Counted from the stretch's first letter, positions 7,718 through 18,200 are shown. The stretch: 43,309 nucleotides of DNA from Marinilabiliaceae bacterium (GCA_027010905.1 JALVBA010000011.1:1-43309); one strand, 5' to 3'. Notes: generated by a model not told the origin, from the sequence alone. A program made the numbers and translations.

Positions 7718-8854
7718 ATGGCAAATACAGTTGATTTTGAATTGATACGTCCTTACAACGATAGTGAGATACACGAGGTATTCGAAAGGCTAAAAAAGGA
7801 GAAACCATTCCTCAATCTGATAGACTATATGTTTCCTAATCTTCAGACAAAGGATGTTTTGCATAGACTTCTAAGCATCAATAGTATCAAACAATTTCAG
7901 AATGAGATAATTCTACCCTTTGCGCAGGAAGTATCTAGAAATACTACAAAAGGTGTTACTCATGCTGGGTTAAAGGAGTTAGATTCTTCAAAGCATTATC
8001 TTTTTATCTCTAACCACAGAGATATTGTTTTGGATCCTGCATTATTAAATATGCTGTTGGTCGAAAATGGTTTTGAAACTTCTGAGATTGCCATAGGAGA
8101 TAACTTGTTAATCTTCCCGTGGATTACCGATTTGGTTAAGCTGAATAAGACATTTATCGTGAAACGAAACCTCCCGGGCAGACAGATGCTGGAGAGCTCT
8201 GTAGTTCTTTCTCGTTATATCAGATATACCATATCGGAGCGACAGCAAAATATTTGGATAGCTCAGCGTGAAGGGCGTTCGAAAGACGGAGATGACAAAA
8301 CACAGATAAGCCTTTTAAAGATGCTTAACATGAGCGGAGAGGGTTCGACAGACAAAAACTTTGAGCAATTAAATATTGTTCCTGTCTCCATTTCGTACGA
8401 ATATGATCCTTGTGACTACTTGAAAGCTCATGAGTTTTTTCTAAAGAGGGAGAATCCTGACTTTTCAAAAACTCAGGAAGATGACCTCATGCACATGAGA
8501 ACAGGATTACGAGGACGCAAGGGGCGGGTACACTTTGCGTTTGGCAATCCTATAAATGACAGCCTGCATAAGTTAAAAGATGAGCCAAACAAAAATGAAC
8601 AGATTCTTCTTATGGCAGAAATAATTGATGAGCAGATACACAATAATTACAAGTTGTGGCCGGGTAACTTCATTGCTTTAGATATACTTGGAAATAGCAC
8701 ATATTTTTCAAATAAATACACTAGCGAAGAGAAAGAGACTTTTACTGATTACATCGAAAATCACTTGTTGAGAATTGAGGGAGACAAACAATTCTTACGC
8801 AACACCCTGCTTGAGATGTATGCAAATCCTGTGAAAAACTTCTATAAGGAGTGA
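7718..8854 (+). CDS. PlsC-like glycerolphosphate/lysophospholipid acyltransferase family protein
   Basis: 378 residues. The acyltransferase core begins around residue 90. Motif I is FISNHRDIVLDPALL with His100, a block resembling the catalytic HX4D but with five residues between His and the aligned Asp106; Asp102 is an alternative. A later REGRSKDGDD segment corresponds to the substrate-binding EGTRS-type motif. PlsC-family enzymes transfer acyl chains to glycerol phosphate, lysophosphatidate or other lipids at the inner membrane face. No obvious transmembrane segment is seen. The extra N- and C-terminal portions make it longer than a minimal PlsC, so the exact acyl acceptor is uncertain. Its 3' end overlaps the end of the convergent ybiT gene by 13 bases. 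Confidence 0.8.
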   Translation: MANTVDFELIRPYNDSEIHEVFERLKKEKPFLNLIDYMFPNLQTKDVLHRLLSINSIKQFQNEIILPFAQEVSRNTTKGVTHAGLKELDSSKHYLFISNHRDIVLDPALLNMLLVENGFETSEIAIGDNLLIFPWITDLVKLNKTFIVKRNLPGRQMLESSVVLSRYIRYTISERQQNIWIAQREGRSKDGDDKTQISLLKMLNMSGEGSTDKNFEQLNIVPVSISYEYDPCDYLKAHEFFLKRENPDFSKTQEDDLMHMRTGLRGRKGRVHFAFGNPINDSLHKLKDEPNKNEQILLMAEIIDEQIHNNYKLWPGNFIALDILGNSTYFSNKYTSEEKETFTDYIENHLLRIEGDKQFLRNTLLEMYANPVKNFYKE

Positions 8855-10461
8855 TAAATTTTGTCTCTCTTTGCTTTTAATGATTCATCAGTCAGGTACT
8901 CCTCAAACTTCATCAGTTTATCGATTTGCCCATTTGGTCCAAATTCCATAATTCGGTTAGTTACCGTATTGATGAACTGATGGTCATGGCTGGCCATTAG
9001 TATCTGCCCCGAATATGTTTTCAAATTGTTGTTAAACGCCTGAATACTCTCCATATCGAGGTGGTTTGTTGGGTGATCGAGAATTAAAGAGTTAGCCTTG
9101 GAAAGCATCATCCGGGCAATCATGCAACGTACCTTCTCCCCTCCCGATAGAACTGTACACTTCTTATAGACATCCTCACCCGAAAAAAGCATTTTACCAA
9201 GATGACCACGCAAAGTAACCTCTAAAGTATCTTCACAGTAGGGTGCAATCCAATCCATTAGTGTTACCGCCTTTTCAAAAAATTCGCTATTATCCATCGG
9301 CAAATAGCTATGCGTAATAGTTTGCCCCCATCTGAAGCTACCACTATCGGGCTGCAATCTTCCGGTAAGTATCTCAAAAAGCATTGTTGTAGCACGGTTA
9401 TCTTTGGAATGAAAGATAATCTTATCTCCCTTCTCAATATTAAAAGTAAGATCCTTAAACAGTGTTACTCCATCAAGAGAGTAGGATAGCTTTTCAACCT
9501 CGAGTACAACATTACCGGCAAGCCTCTCTTGCTGAAAAATAATTCCGGGGTAGCGGCGTGTAGATGGATGAATATCCTCAATATTGAGCTTCTCAATCAT
9601 CTTCTTCCGGCTGGTAGTTTGCTTCGATTTAGCCGCATTAGCACTAAAGCGCTGAATAAACTCCTGCAACTCCTTCTTCTTCTCCTCAGCCTTTTTGTTT
9701 TGCTGAGCAATCTGCCTTGCGGCCAGCTGGCTCGACTCGTACCAAAAAGAGTAGTTTCCTGCATAAATTTCAATTGCATTATGATCAATATCCAGAATGT
9801 CAGTACAGACATTATCGAGGAAGTGACGGTCGTGAGAGACAACAATTACTGTATTTTCAAAGTTTGAAAGATAGTTTTCAAGCCACAAAACAGACTCCAG
9901 GTCAAGGTCGTTGGTTGGCTCATCCAACAGCAGATTATCGGGATTTCCGAAAAGAGCCTGAGCCAGCAACACTTTAACTTTCTCCTTAGCACTAACCTCA
10001 CCCATACTCTTCTGAAGCAGATCCTCTTTAATTCCCAATCCACTTAACAGCTGTGCAGCATCACTCTCAGCATTCCATCCTCCCATCTCTGCAAACTTCT
10101 CCTCCAACTCGGCAGCCTTAACACCATCTTTCTCGTCAAAATCAGGTTTCATGTAGAGGGCATCCTTCTGTTTTCCAACCTCTGCCAGCTCCTGATATCC
10201 CATGATTACGGTTTCTAAAACAGTGAACTGATCAAATTCAAAGTGATCCTGCTTAAGCACTGCTAACCGCTCACCTGTACCTAAAAGTATATTTCCTGTA
10301 GTAGGATCTAAATCGCCGGAGAGCATTCTTAGAAAGGTTGATTTCCCTGCACCGTTGGCTCCAATGACACCATAGCAGTTGCCCGGAGTAAACTTTACAT
10401 TAACGCCTGTAAACAGCAGTTTTTTGTTGAATTGAATCGAAAGGTTTGAAACTGTAATCAT
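8842..10461 (-). CDS. ybiT: ABC-F family ATPase, YbiT type
   Basis: 539 residues with two ABC ATPase domains and no membrane segments, as in ABC-F proteins that act on the ribosome. The first domain has Walker A GANGAGKST and LLLDEPTNDLD; its signature region (GEVSAKEKVKVLLAQ) is degenerate, as in YbiT. A charged linker around 240-310 corresponds to the interdomain P-site tRNA-interaction segment. The second domain has the signature LSGGEK, but Walker B reads LILDHPTNHLD, with His where the catalytic Glu is expected. The N-terminal sequence and length closely follow Escherichia coli YbiT. It converges with the acyltransferase gene and has a well-formed promoter just upstream. Confidence 0.9.
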   Translation of the reverse strand: MITVSNLSIQFNKKLLFTGVNVKFTPGNCYGVIGANGAGKSTFLRMLSGDLDPTTGNILLGTGERLAVLKQDHFEFDQFTVLETVIMGYQELAEVGKQKDALYMKPDFDEKDGVKAAELEEKFAEMGGWNAESDAAQLLSGLGIKEDLLQKSMGEVSAKEKVKVLLAQALFGNPDNLLLDEPTNDLDLESVLWLENYLSNFENTVIVVSHDRHFLDNVCTDILDIDHNAIEIYAGNYSFWYESSQLAARQIAQQNKKAEEKKKELQEFIQRFSANAAKSKQTTSRKKMIEKLNIEDIHPSTRRYPGIIFQQERLAGNVVLEVEKLSYSLDGVTLFKDLTFNIEKGDKIIFHSKDNRATTMLFEILTGRLQPDSGSFRWGQTITHSYLPMDNSEFFEKAVTLMDWIAPYCEDTLEVTLRGHLGKMLFSGEDVYKKCTVLSGGEKVRCMIARMMLSKANSLILDHPTNHLDMESIQAFNNNLKTYSGQILMASHDHQFINTVTNRIMEFGPNGQIDKLMKFEEYLTDESLKAKRDKIYHSL

Positions 10462-10481
10462 GTTATAATATTTTGAAGGCG

Positions 10482-10508
10482 CAAAAGTAGTGAAAATAGA
10501 TAGGACAA
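10482..10508 (-). promoter_or_regulatory. ybiT: Promoter of ybiT
   Basis: On the - strand TTG (10508-10506) is followed after 16 bases by TACTTTTG (10489-10482), an exact TAnnTTTG box. This matches the Bacteroidota sigma-ABfr-type promoter layout. The start codon at 10461 lies 20 bases further on, so the leader would be very short. Confidence 0.6.
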
Positions 10509-10705
10509 GTTATAATGACGCTAGTTTTTTCGTAAATATTATTTTGAGGTGCCGATGTCAAATAGCCTTTTTCTGGGAATGTCATTTTTGGACAAAGTTA
10601 TTCGATAATTATTTTTGCACCTCTTTCCTTTTTGCCTTAACGCAAAAACGAAACCAAAAAAGCCAAGGCTTATTTCTATTACCAATAAAATTAATGTCAA
10701 TAAAG

Positions 10706-10788
10706 GCACGGATTACAAATCCGCTCCAGTGAGGCAAGAAAACTTAGTCGACATTGTCATAGCGAGGACGATAGGACGAAGCAATCTG
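10706..10788. repeat. REP-like intergenic repeat patch
   Basis: GGCACGGATTACAAATCCGC is followed by a CATAGCGAGGACGA-GGACGAAGCAATCTG sequence. Both resemble short repetitive phrases found scattered between genes in many bacterial genomes, the second being close to the widespread TCATTGCGAGGA...GAAGCAATCT family. The identification is from memory of such sequences; only one copy of each is in this window. Confidence 0.4.
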
Positions 10789-10817
10789 AAATTGTAAATA
10801 AGATTACTTTTGCCTAA

Positions 10818-12581
10818 TTAATTCTCCTCATCCTCTTCTACCACATCAATACTCAGCTCCTTAAGTTGAGCCTGTGCCAGAGAAGATGGTGAATCAATCA
10901 TCACATCACGACCTGCATTATTTTTAGGAAATGCTATCACATCTCTGATGGATTCGGCGCCTGAAAACAGTGCTACCCACCTGTCGAAGCCAAAGGCCAC
11001 ACCGCCATGGGGAGGAGCACCATATTTAAAGGCGTTCATGAGGAATCCGAACTGCTCTTCTGCCTCTTCCTGCGAAAAACCCAACAGTTCAAACATCTTC
11101 TGCTGAAGTTGTTCGTTGTGTATCCTTATTGAGCCTCCACCAATCTCTACTCCATTAATCACGATGTCATACGCATTGGCACGTACTCTACCGGGGGCTG
11201 TCTCTATCAGTTCAACATCCTCATCCTTAGGTGAAGTAAAAGGGTGGTGCATAGCATGAAAACGATTAGAATCTTCGTCCCACTCCAGCAGTGGAAAGTC
11301 AACTACCCACAATGGAGCAAACTTATTGTTATCACGTAGTCCTAACTGATCTCCCATCTCCAGTCTCAAATCGCCCAAAGCACTTAAAGTCTTACTCTTG
11401 CCACCGGCAAGTATCAGAACTAAATCACCCGGTTTGGCACCACACTGCTCACAAACCTCAATAAGTTTCTCCTGAGAGAAGAATTTATCAACCGACGACT
11501 TAACAGTGCCATCCTGATTATATTTAATGTAGATCATTCCGGTAGCACCTACCTGAGGACTCTTAACGAAGTTGGTAAGTTTGTCGAGTTGCTTACGCGA
11601 GTATCCGGCACAACCGGCAGCACAAATAGCTCCAACATATTCGGCATCATCAAAAACCTTAAACCCGTTACTCTTTACCGTATCTGAAATCTCAACAAAC
11701 TTCATCTCAAATCTGATATCAGGTTTATCTGAACCGTAATATTTCATCGCTTCAGAATATGGCAGACGAGGAAAATCATAGTCAATCTCCACCCCTTTAA
11801 TATTTTTAAAAAGATGCTTTGCCAGCCCCTCAAAAGAGTTCAGCACATCGTCCTGATCGATAAACGACATCTCACAATCAATCTGAGTAAACTCAGGCTG
11901 GCGGTCGGCTCTCAAGTCCTCATCTCTGAAACACTTAACAATCTGAAAGTACTTGTCCATTCCGCCAATCATCAATAGCTGCTTGAAAACTTGTGGCGAC
12001 TGAGGCAGAGCATAAAACTCACCTCTGTTCATCCGTGAAGGCACAACAAAATCACGCGCCCCTTCGGGTGTTGACTTAATCAGTACAGGAGTCTCAATCT
12101 CGATAAAGTTGAGTGAGTTTAGGAAGTTACGAATCTCAAATCCCATACGGTGACGCAGCTCCAGATTTTCACGAATGGGGTTACGTCGAATATCGAGATA
12201 TCGATATCTCATCCTCAGCTCCTCACCACCATCAGTATCATCCTCAATGGTGAATGGTGGCAGCTCCGATGAGTTAAGCACCTTTAACGACTCTAACAAT
12301 ATCTCCACATCACCGGTTGGCATTTTAGGATTCTTGTTGCTTCGTTCTGCAACCACTCCTTCAATCTGAATTACATACTCACGTCCAAGCTCACGAACCT
12401 CATCACTTAAATCCTTGTTCGTCTCACCATCAACAACAAGTTGGGTTATCCCATACCTGTCGCGCAGATCGATAAAAGTCATTCCTCCAAGATTCCTTAT
12501 CTTCTGAACCCATCCGCTCAATAAAACTTTACCACTTACGTTCTCCAAACGCAATTCACCGCATGTGTGTGTTCTGTACAT
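10818..12581 (-). CDS. aspS: Aspartate--tRNA ligase AspRS
   Basis: 587 residues, the normal size for bacterial AspRS. An N-terminal OB-fold anticodon-binding domain (LSGWVQKIRNLGGMTFIDLRD) precedes the class II catalytic core. The core contains motif 2 FRDEDLRADRQPEFTQ, a bacterial GAD insertion domain (about 290-420), the RFHAMHHPFTSP segment, and motif 3 at GVAFGFDRWVAL followed by IRDVIAFPKN. The short acidic tail EEDEEN is not part of the core. It charges tRNA-Asp with aspartate. The gene is monocistronic as far as can be seen, with 394 bases of repeat-bearing DNA upstream and ybiT downstream on the same strand. Confidence 0.97.
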   Translation of the reverse strand: MYRTHTCGELRLENVSGKVLLSGWVQKIRNLGGMTFIDLRDRYGITQLVVDGETNKDLSDEVRELGREYVIQIEGVVAERSNKNPKMPTGDVEILLESLKVLNSSELPPFTIEDDTDGGEELRMRYRYLDIRRNPIRENLELRHRMGFEIRNFLNSLNFIEIETPVLIKSTPEGARDFVVPSRMNRGEFYALPQSPQVFKQLLMIGGMDKYFQIVKCFRDEDLRADRQPEFTQIDCEMSFIDQDDVLNSFEGLAKHLFKNIKGVEIDYDFPRLPYSEAMKYYGSDKPDIRFEMKFVEISDTVKSNGFKVFDDAEYVGAICAAGCAGYSRKQLDKLTNFVKSPQVGATGMIYIKYNQDGTVKSSVDKFFSQEKLIEVCEQCGAKPGDLVLILAGGKSKTLSALGDLRLEMGDQLGLRDNNKFAPLWVVDFPLLEWDEDSNRFHAMHHPFTSPKDEDVELIETAPGRVRANAYDIVINGVEIGGGSIRIHNEQLQQKMFELLGFSQEEAEEQFGFLMNAFKYGAPPHGGVAFGFDRWVALFSGAESIRDVIAFPKNNAGRDVMIDSPSSLAQAQLKELSIDVVEEDEEN

Positions 12582-12848
12582 TACCTATAAATATTTTGCC
12601 TAATCAGTTGTTTTAATCAATACATATTACTCTATAAAAAGGAAAATCGTTCTATCCACTTTTTATTATCCTTTCATTTTTGTCTTGACACCCCGCTATG
12701 CGGGACAGGTGCGAATTCAGGATGCGAAAATACAAATTATTATTGATTATTTTTTACAAAAGAATAATTCAGGTAAATTCGCAACATTCATCGGTTAAAA
12801 TCAGCGTCAGGTCATTCATGAAGTACTCTCTGCAAAGGCAGAATGTCA

Positions 12849-12886
12849 TACTCCCTCCCAATCTTCCCCACATGGGGGAGGAGATA
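12849..12886. repeat. C-rich palindromic element, copy 1
   Basis: CTCCCTCCC leads into CTTCCCC-ACAT-GGGGGAG, a 7-bp stem with one T-G pair. It belongs to the C-rich family also seen at 13447, 13491, 13593, 39026 and 39863. Confidence 0.6.
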
Positions 12887-12939
12887 GATTTAACAGCTTT
12901 ACGTACGATTTTAAAAGAGATATATGCAACTAATGCTAA

Positions 12940-12971
12940 ATTAATTCGTGTAAATTGGTGTAATTCGTGGA
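12940..12971 (+). repeat. Quasi-periodic ATTCGTGTAA element before tadA
   Basis: Three imperfect units of about 10 bases follow one another (ATTCGTGTAA, ATTGGTGTAA, TTCGTGGA) and end four bases before the tadA ATG. A diverged relative lies before mnmA at 38996-39022 on the opposite strand. Confidence 0.5.
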
Positions 12972-12975
12972 CAAC

Positions 12976-13422
12976 ATGGAAAAGATAGACTTCTCAGATC
13001 AATATTTTATGAAACAGGCCTTTGAAGAGGCAAAAATGGCTTTGGAAAAAGATGAAGTGCCTGTGGGTGCAGTGATTGTTTGTAAAAAGCAGATAATTGC
13101 ACGTACTCACAATCTTACGGAAACACTTAACGATGCCACGGCTCATGCTGAGATGTTAGCAATAACTGCTGCTGCCGAATATTTGGGAGGCAAGTACCTG
13201 AAGAATTGCACTCTTTATGTAACTCTGGAGCCATGTCCAATGTGTGCCGGAGCGCTAAGCTGGGCACAAATAGGCCGGGTTGTTTACGGTTTGAAAGATG
13301 AAAAAAGGGGCTATAGTCTATTTCAACCAAATCTGCTACACCCAAAAACAGAGGTTACTTATGGAATAATGGAGGATCAAGCAAGCGAGCTAATGGTTAG
13401 ATTTTTTAAGGAGAAGAGATAA
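12976..13422 (+). CDS. tadA: tRNA-specific adenosine deaminase TadA
   Basis: 148 residues from the ATG at 12976. The in-frame GTG at 12967 is part of a repeat and is not preferred. The zinc-dependent deaminase motifs are complete: His57-Ala-Glu59 and Pro-Cys87-x2-Cys90 in LEPCPMCAGAL, with Glu59 as the proton shuttle. The C-terminal part (GYSLF, LLHPK) is that of TadA rather than a guanine deaminase. The enzyme converts A34 to inosine in tRNA-Arg(ACG). The gene stands alone, facing the giant secreted-protein genes, with a perfect hairpin in the convergent gap. Confidence 0.93.
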   Translation: MEKIDFSDQYFMKQAFEEAKMALEKDEVPVGAVIVCKKQIIARTHNLTETLNDATAHAEMLAITAAAEYLGGKYLKNCTLYVTLEPCPMCAGALSWAQIGRVVYGLKDEKRGYSLFQPNLLHPKTEVTYGIMEDQASELMVRFFKEKR

Positions 13423-13446
13423 CACCGGCTCCTCCCTAGTAACACC

Positions 13447-13480
13447 AGCCCCTCCTAACCTCCTCAAAGGGGAGGAAAAA
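13447..13480. repeat. C-rich palindromic element, copy 2
   Basis: GCCCCTCCTAA leads into CCTCCTC-AAA-GGGGAGG (13459-13475), a 7-bp stem with one T-G pair, followed by an A-rich stretch. Confidence 0.55.
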
Positions 13481-13490
13481 GAAAGGAAAG

Positions 13491-13528
13491 TCCCTCCCTA
13501 ACCCTCCCCGCCGTGGCGGGAGGGGAAA
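13491..13528. repeat. C-rich palindromic element, copy 3
   Basis: TCCCTCCCTAA leads into a ten-pair stem, CCCTCCCCGCC with GGCGGGAGGG, that has one bulged C and a GT loop. It is the most extensive stem of the family in the window. Confidence 0.6.
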
Positions 13529-13552
13529 ATAGTTAAAGTAGAGTTAAATACA

Positions 13553-13585
13553 AGTCAAGGCTTCACTTGAAGTGAAGCCTTGACT
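13553..13585. terminator. Perfect 15-bp hairpin between convergent genes
   Basis: AGTCAAGGCTTCACT (13553-13567) is the exact reverse complement of 13571-13585, with a TGA loop. It sits between tadA (+) and the giant gene (-) and probably terminates both. Neither flank has a strong T-run, so factor-independent action is uncertain. Confidence 0.5.
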
Positions 13586-13592
13586 CTAATAA

Positions 13593-13632
13593 TTCTCTCT
13601 CCCCCTTAGGGGGAGCCGGAGGGGGCTTCTCT
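13593..13632. repeat. C-rich palindromic element, copy 4
   Basis: CTCCCCC-TTA-GGGGGAG (13599-13615) is a perfect 7-bp stem, followed by CCGGAGGGGGC. It ends eight bases before the stop codon of the giant gene. Confidence 0.6.
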
Positions 13633-13639
13633 TTCCCCA

Positions 13640-15229
13640 CTAATCCACCCTCGAAACCTTACCGGTTACAACCATATCGTCTGTACTAACAGTAATAATA
13701 TACACACCATAAGCTTCGGGAAGGTCAATAGTTGTTTTAATATCTGTAAGATTAAACTCTTTCAGCATACTACCTGAAGCATTGTAAAGTCTGATTATAC
13801 CTTTACCCTTAGCACTTGCAAGGATTTCTTCATTAACTTTTACAAAACCTTTCTGACCGGTTCCATAAATATGAACACCCTCTCTTGCCAAAGCACCGCC
13901 ATTACCATTTGTCCCAGTTGTAACATGGGTAAAATAGAGTACAAACCTGTCTGCATCCTCTCTTCCGGTTGACATAAATGTATATTCCGGGGCATCACGC
14001 AGATTAACTTCAATACCTTCTTTTTTATCAAAAAGATATATATCATCGATTGCTGAGAACTCGCGAAGATTTGTAGCTCGAAGAGTAATCAGTTTCTTTT
14101 GTGAGAAATTATATCCGAGCTTAATAGTGTCAACCCCGGCTGCATTGTTGGGATATGTGCCTATGACAATTTTACTGCCACCTTTAACAGCATAGATGTT
14201 GGGAACTATTTTAGAACTACCCATACGCTTTTTCGAGTCATATTCTGTCAGCTCATCTACAGCACCTCCATAGCGAAACAGTACCACTAACTCATCGCTG
14301 TTACTCTCATCATTAAGAGAAATTCTAAGCACATCATTAGGTGTTAACATAGCTCCTTTTAACACTCCATTGTCACCGTAGCCTCGCAATGTAGGTCTAA
14401 TGGTTAAGGTTGAATTTGCAGTATGCTGAATCCAGAACGACTGTCCCGGTGCAACATATTGAGTTCCACCGTTGGCTCCCTGTCCATTACTCAGGTTATA
14501 GGTTGCGTAAGCAAGTTCCCCTGAACCATTTGCTGAAGTCCATACTGTTGGATCGGCAGTTCCTATATCAGAGTCAAGATCGTCTAAGTCGATATATGCA
14601 GCATAAGGATTAGCCACCAATTTATAGCCATCAAAAGTGCTATTGTATGTACTGTTTCTTAAATTACCGACATGACTAACTGTAACATCACTACCGGTTT
14701 TTGTTTTAACTGCATATCCCTCCAAAGTCTCTTCAGAGCCGGCTAAACCATCATTTCCTGCAACATTAGTAGTTATACGTGTCCAAACATTTGGCCAACG
14801 ATATAGCCACAGATCATTTGCTGGATCCACTATTGGTGTAGAGTAATCAGAGTAGGTTACACCATCAACAGAGTGACCAACATACATATATCTGTTATTG
14901 GGATATATCCACTCTACGGTTACTGCATCGGTAGCACCTTCATTTATCAATACTGTTGGTGAGACTACTGTATTCTGAATAACCACATTACTGGCGTCAG
15001 CAGTATTCAAATCACCTTTGAGTGTCACTCTTGATCCCGGCTGCAAGGTTACTGTACCTGATTCAACAGTCATTCCTGTTATAAGTATCTCCCCATCAGA
15101 CGCTTTTATTATAGGATTAGAGCCTCCATCATCTTTAATTGTTACTGTTGAGGCCTCTCCTGGAAGTTGACTATCAAACCAGTTACCAGCGTCACCCCAG
15201 TTACTATTCACATCACCTTCCCAAGTATA
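13640..15229 (-). repeat. Shared C-terminal unit, copy A
   Basis: Codes for residues 4142-4671 of the 4671-residue protein. The same unit ends the 3204-residue protein. It starts at the last Trp-rich header (YTWEGDVNSNW), runs through NRYMYVGHSVDGV, WLYRWPN, LEGYAVK, GYKLVANPY, APGQSFWIQHTANSTL and YDSKKRMGS, and closes with the sorting domain. Alignment with copy B needs few gaps. Confidence 0.9.
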
Positions 15230-18200
15230 TAGCTTCACATAAGGCCATTGCAACAGACCTGAAGAGGGACTCGGTGTTACCTCGTCATCCTTCTCATAAA
15301 GATAGTTACCAAGATCTCCATTGGCATCTTCAAAATGGAATATTGTGGTTCCAGATGTTCGTGTAACATTGTATTTCGGACCTGAATTAAACACCAAATT
15401 TTTGAGCGTAAAATCATCCACTCCCATCTCATGTAACAGAGTCATGTAACTACCTGAGTTTGGATATCCATTTGAGAATATTCCATCAGAGAGGTTGTTG
15501 GTAGCATCAATATTAGCTCCCGGAGCCATATAGAGTCCATCGGCATCGGTATAGTCCACCTGATAATATTGTGCCTTTATCGAACCTCCTGAGTTCACAT
15601 CAAACGAGTACCTACCGGAAGAAGAGCTGGTAAGTGTTGCCCTGTTGGCATTATCAGTTCCCAGAAGTTCTATGGAGCCGCCATTATTCACAGCAAGTGC
15701 TGCTCCATTGTCCATATCAAGGGTTGCTCCGGCATTTACCTTTAATTCACCTGAGATAGATATTGTATTACCTATTCTAAGAGTATTAGCATTAAGATCT
15801 AACGTGCCGGCTGTTATACCCAAATCGTTTGTCACCCTCATACTACTTGCGAGAGTATAGGTATAACCTGTTGAATTTATAGTCACATCATAAAAAGCAG
15901 ATGTACCACAATTGATATTTCGGTTACTTGTTTCCGAACCTAATATTAGCTCTCCCTGTTCAGCATTGAAAGTTCCGTTGTTAATCCAATCACCCTTAAC
16001 AGTCAAAGCATAATCACCCGAACTTGCACCAAATGTAGCACCCGGATTTATTGTCAGGTCACCTGAAACGGTAGTGGCATATCCCAACTGATACTGAGCC
16101 GTACCGGCAAACACAAGATTATTAAATGCTGTACCCCTGTTGTTTATTACACCTACACCGGCAGTTCCGTCGAATGTAACAACCCCTTTACTTACCACTA
16201 CACCTGAAGTACCCCTATACCAATCACTCTCAACAGTAATATAATCATTCGTTGAGTTGACCTGTAGCTGTCCGTTAATAACAAATGAACCATTTATGTC
16301 GAGGTCAACCGCTGCTGCGTCAGCTGGAGTATTAATCTTCAGCTGACCTCCATTATCTATTGTTAAGCTACCTGAGTGCTGGTCATGAGTTATAAGGTTT
16401 GGATAGTTAACCAGTCCTCCGGGAATAATAACATCAGTAGATGAAATAGGTACGATGGGTGATCCTGAACTGGCTGACCAGTTACTTACATTATTCCAGT
16501 CAGTATCTACCGAACCGTTCCATGTTAGTTTAACAGGCCCCGTCCAATCAATCAAATCATTAGGGTCATTATCGAACGATTCACCGGCAAACACTCCCGA
16601 TGAGTTATAGAACTCAAGTGTACCTGATGCAGAACTATACTTAGAGATATTAGATGCACTACCTCCCGGATTATTTGGGAACGACACGTTCTCTATACGA
16701 TTTGCACCGGTAAAACTTTGGGTATTCTCAACTCTAAACAGCTGACCTGTAGTTGCTCCATCGGAGAATGTTCCGTTACTAAAATGATAAGTAGCATCAA
16801 TTGTAGAGGAGGGAGTAAGATATATACCACTGCTGGCCATATTCTCAAATATATAGTTATCGGCAGCAATCTCACCTTCAACAGTAAAACTATATCTACC
16901 GCCCGAAGAGTTATTTGAAACTTTACCTCCAACAACCTCTATTCGTCCCCCACTATTAACCTTTAGCGATGTTCCGTTACCAATACCCAGCACACCACTG
17001 TTTCCTACTTTATAAGTTCCGTCAATAGTTACAATATCTGAACCTCCATTACCCAGATTGATTGTTTTACCATTCCCGTCAAATACACCGGCTATCAGAT
17101 TAAAGTCACCCACAAGAGAGATGTTATCTTGTGCTGTATAGGTAGCACCACTATTAATTGTAAGATTTAACAAGCTTGAACCATTCACGCTAATATTGGC
17201 ACTACCCGCTGCTTTACGCAGGTAGTATGTTCCGGTATTGTTAACATATGAACCAGATCCTGAAGTTGTCATATCACCACCTATATAAATAACTCTTCCA
17301 CTGGCACTAAACTGTCCACTTGTAACTGTCAGGTTATTTTTTATAACAAAATCATTTGATGTATTACTGTAGGCATAAACAATATTTGAGGAGCTAACTG
17401 TCAGGTTGTAGAAATCGTTAAGATTCGATGCCGTTGAGTAGATATACTGATTCTCGGTTCCATTAAATATCACATCGCTTTGACGACAAATAAAGTTACC
17501 GGTAGAGGTGTTATACCATCTCCCACTTATAATTATAGTATAGTTACTTGCGCTTACATCGAGTGTTGAGTTATTAAAATATAGATTTCCCTTAACTTCA
17601 ACATTTCCCGTAAGTGTTTTGGTGTTTTCATAATTCAGTACCAGATGCCCATAAGGTACACCTGCTACATTTTGATCTGAACCACCGTAATATCTGGTAT
17701 AACTCAATGCTGAGATATCATACGATGAAAATGCTTTTGGGAAATTATTGACTCCATAAACATAAACATTAATATTATCATCACCAACAGTATAAGTACC
17801 CGTTCCATCACTTGTTATTGTGAAGGTATCAAGATATACACTTGTAACACCTGCATTAACAGTTACATCGCCGGTAACATTCACATCCCCCTTGAGGTAT
17901 AGTGTACGATGAGTGCAATCAACAACTAAATTATTGAAACTTGCAGCATATAGGTTCTGGTTTCCGTTTGTTCTGTTAAATGTAACAGTACCACTGCCGG
18001 CATAAGTTCCATCACCATACCAGTTAATACCATTAAATGTGTGACTCTCGTCACCATCATTAAATGTTCCGGATGAGTTAATCTGCATATCACCTTTAAA
18101 ATCAATCGTACTTCCCGGCAACGCTTTTAGTGTTGAAGAGATGGTAGTTTTTCCATATACAGAAACCGTTCCATCACAGAGTTTATCCCCTGAGCCCTCA

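Larger units (their letters stand above)
10462..10817. other. Intergenic region with promoter and REP-like patch
   Basis: 356 bases between ybiT and aspS, both on the - strand. The left end holds the ybiT promoter; the right half holds a REP-like repeat patch. Short open frames here overlap those repeats and show no coding signs. No terminator hairpin for aspS was recognised. Confidence 0.5.
12582..12975. other. Divergent intergenic region rich in repeats
   Basis: 394 bases between aspS (-) and tadA (+). It contains a small CCCGC-TAT-GCGGG hairpin (12692-12704), a C-rich palindromic element (12849-12886) and a quasi-periodic sequence next to the tadA start. A weak -7-like box on the - strand (TATTTTCG, 12732-12725) could serve aspS. 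An open frame at 12698-12988 is made from these repeats and is not considered a gene. Confidence 0.5.

Noticed and set aside
10490..10732. 80-codon + strand frame between ybiT and aspS
   Set aside because: It crosses the ybiT promoter and the REP-like patch and shows no coding character.
12698..12988. 96-codon + strand frame before tadA
   Set aside because: It is composed of intergenic repeat elements (hairpin, C-rich palindrome, quasi-periodic unit) and overlaps the tadA start in another frame.
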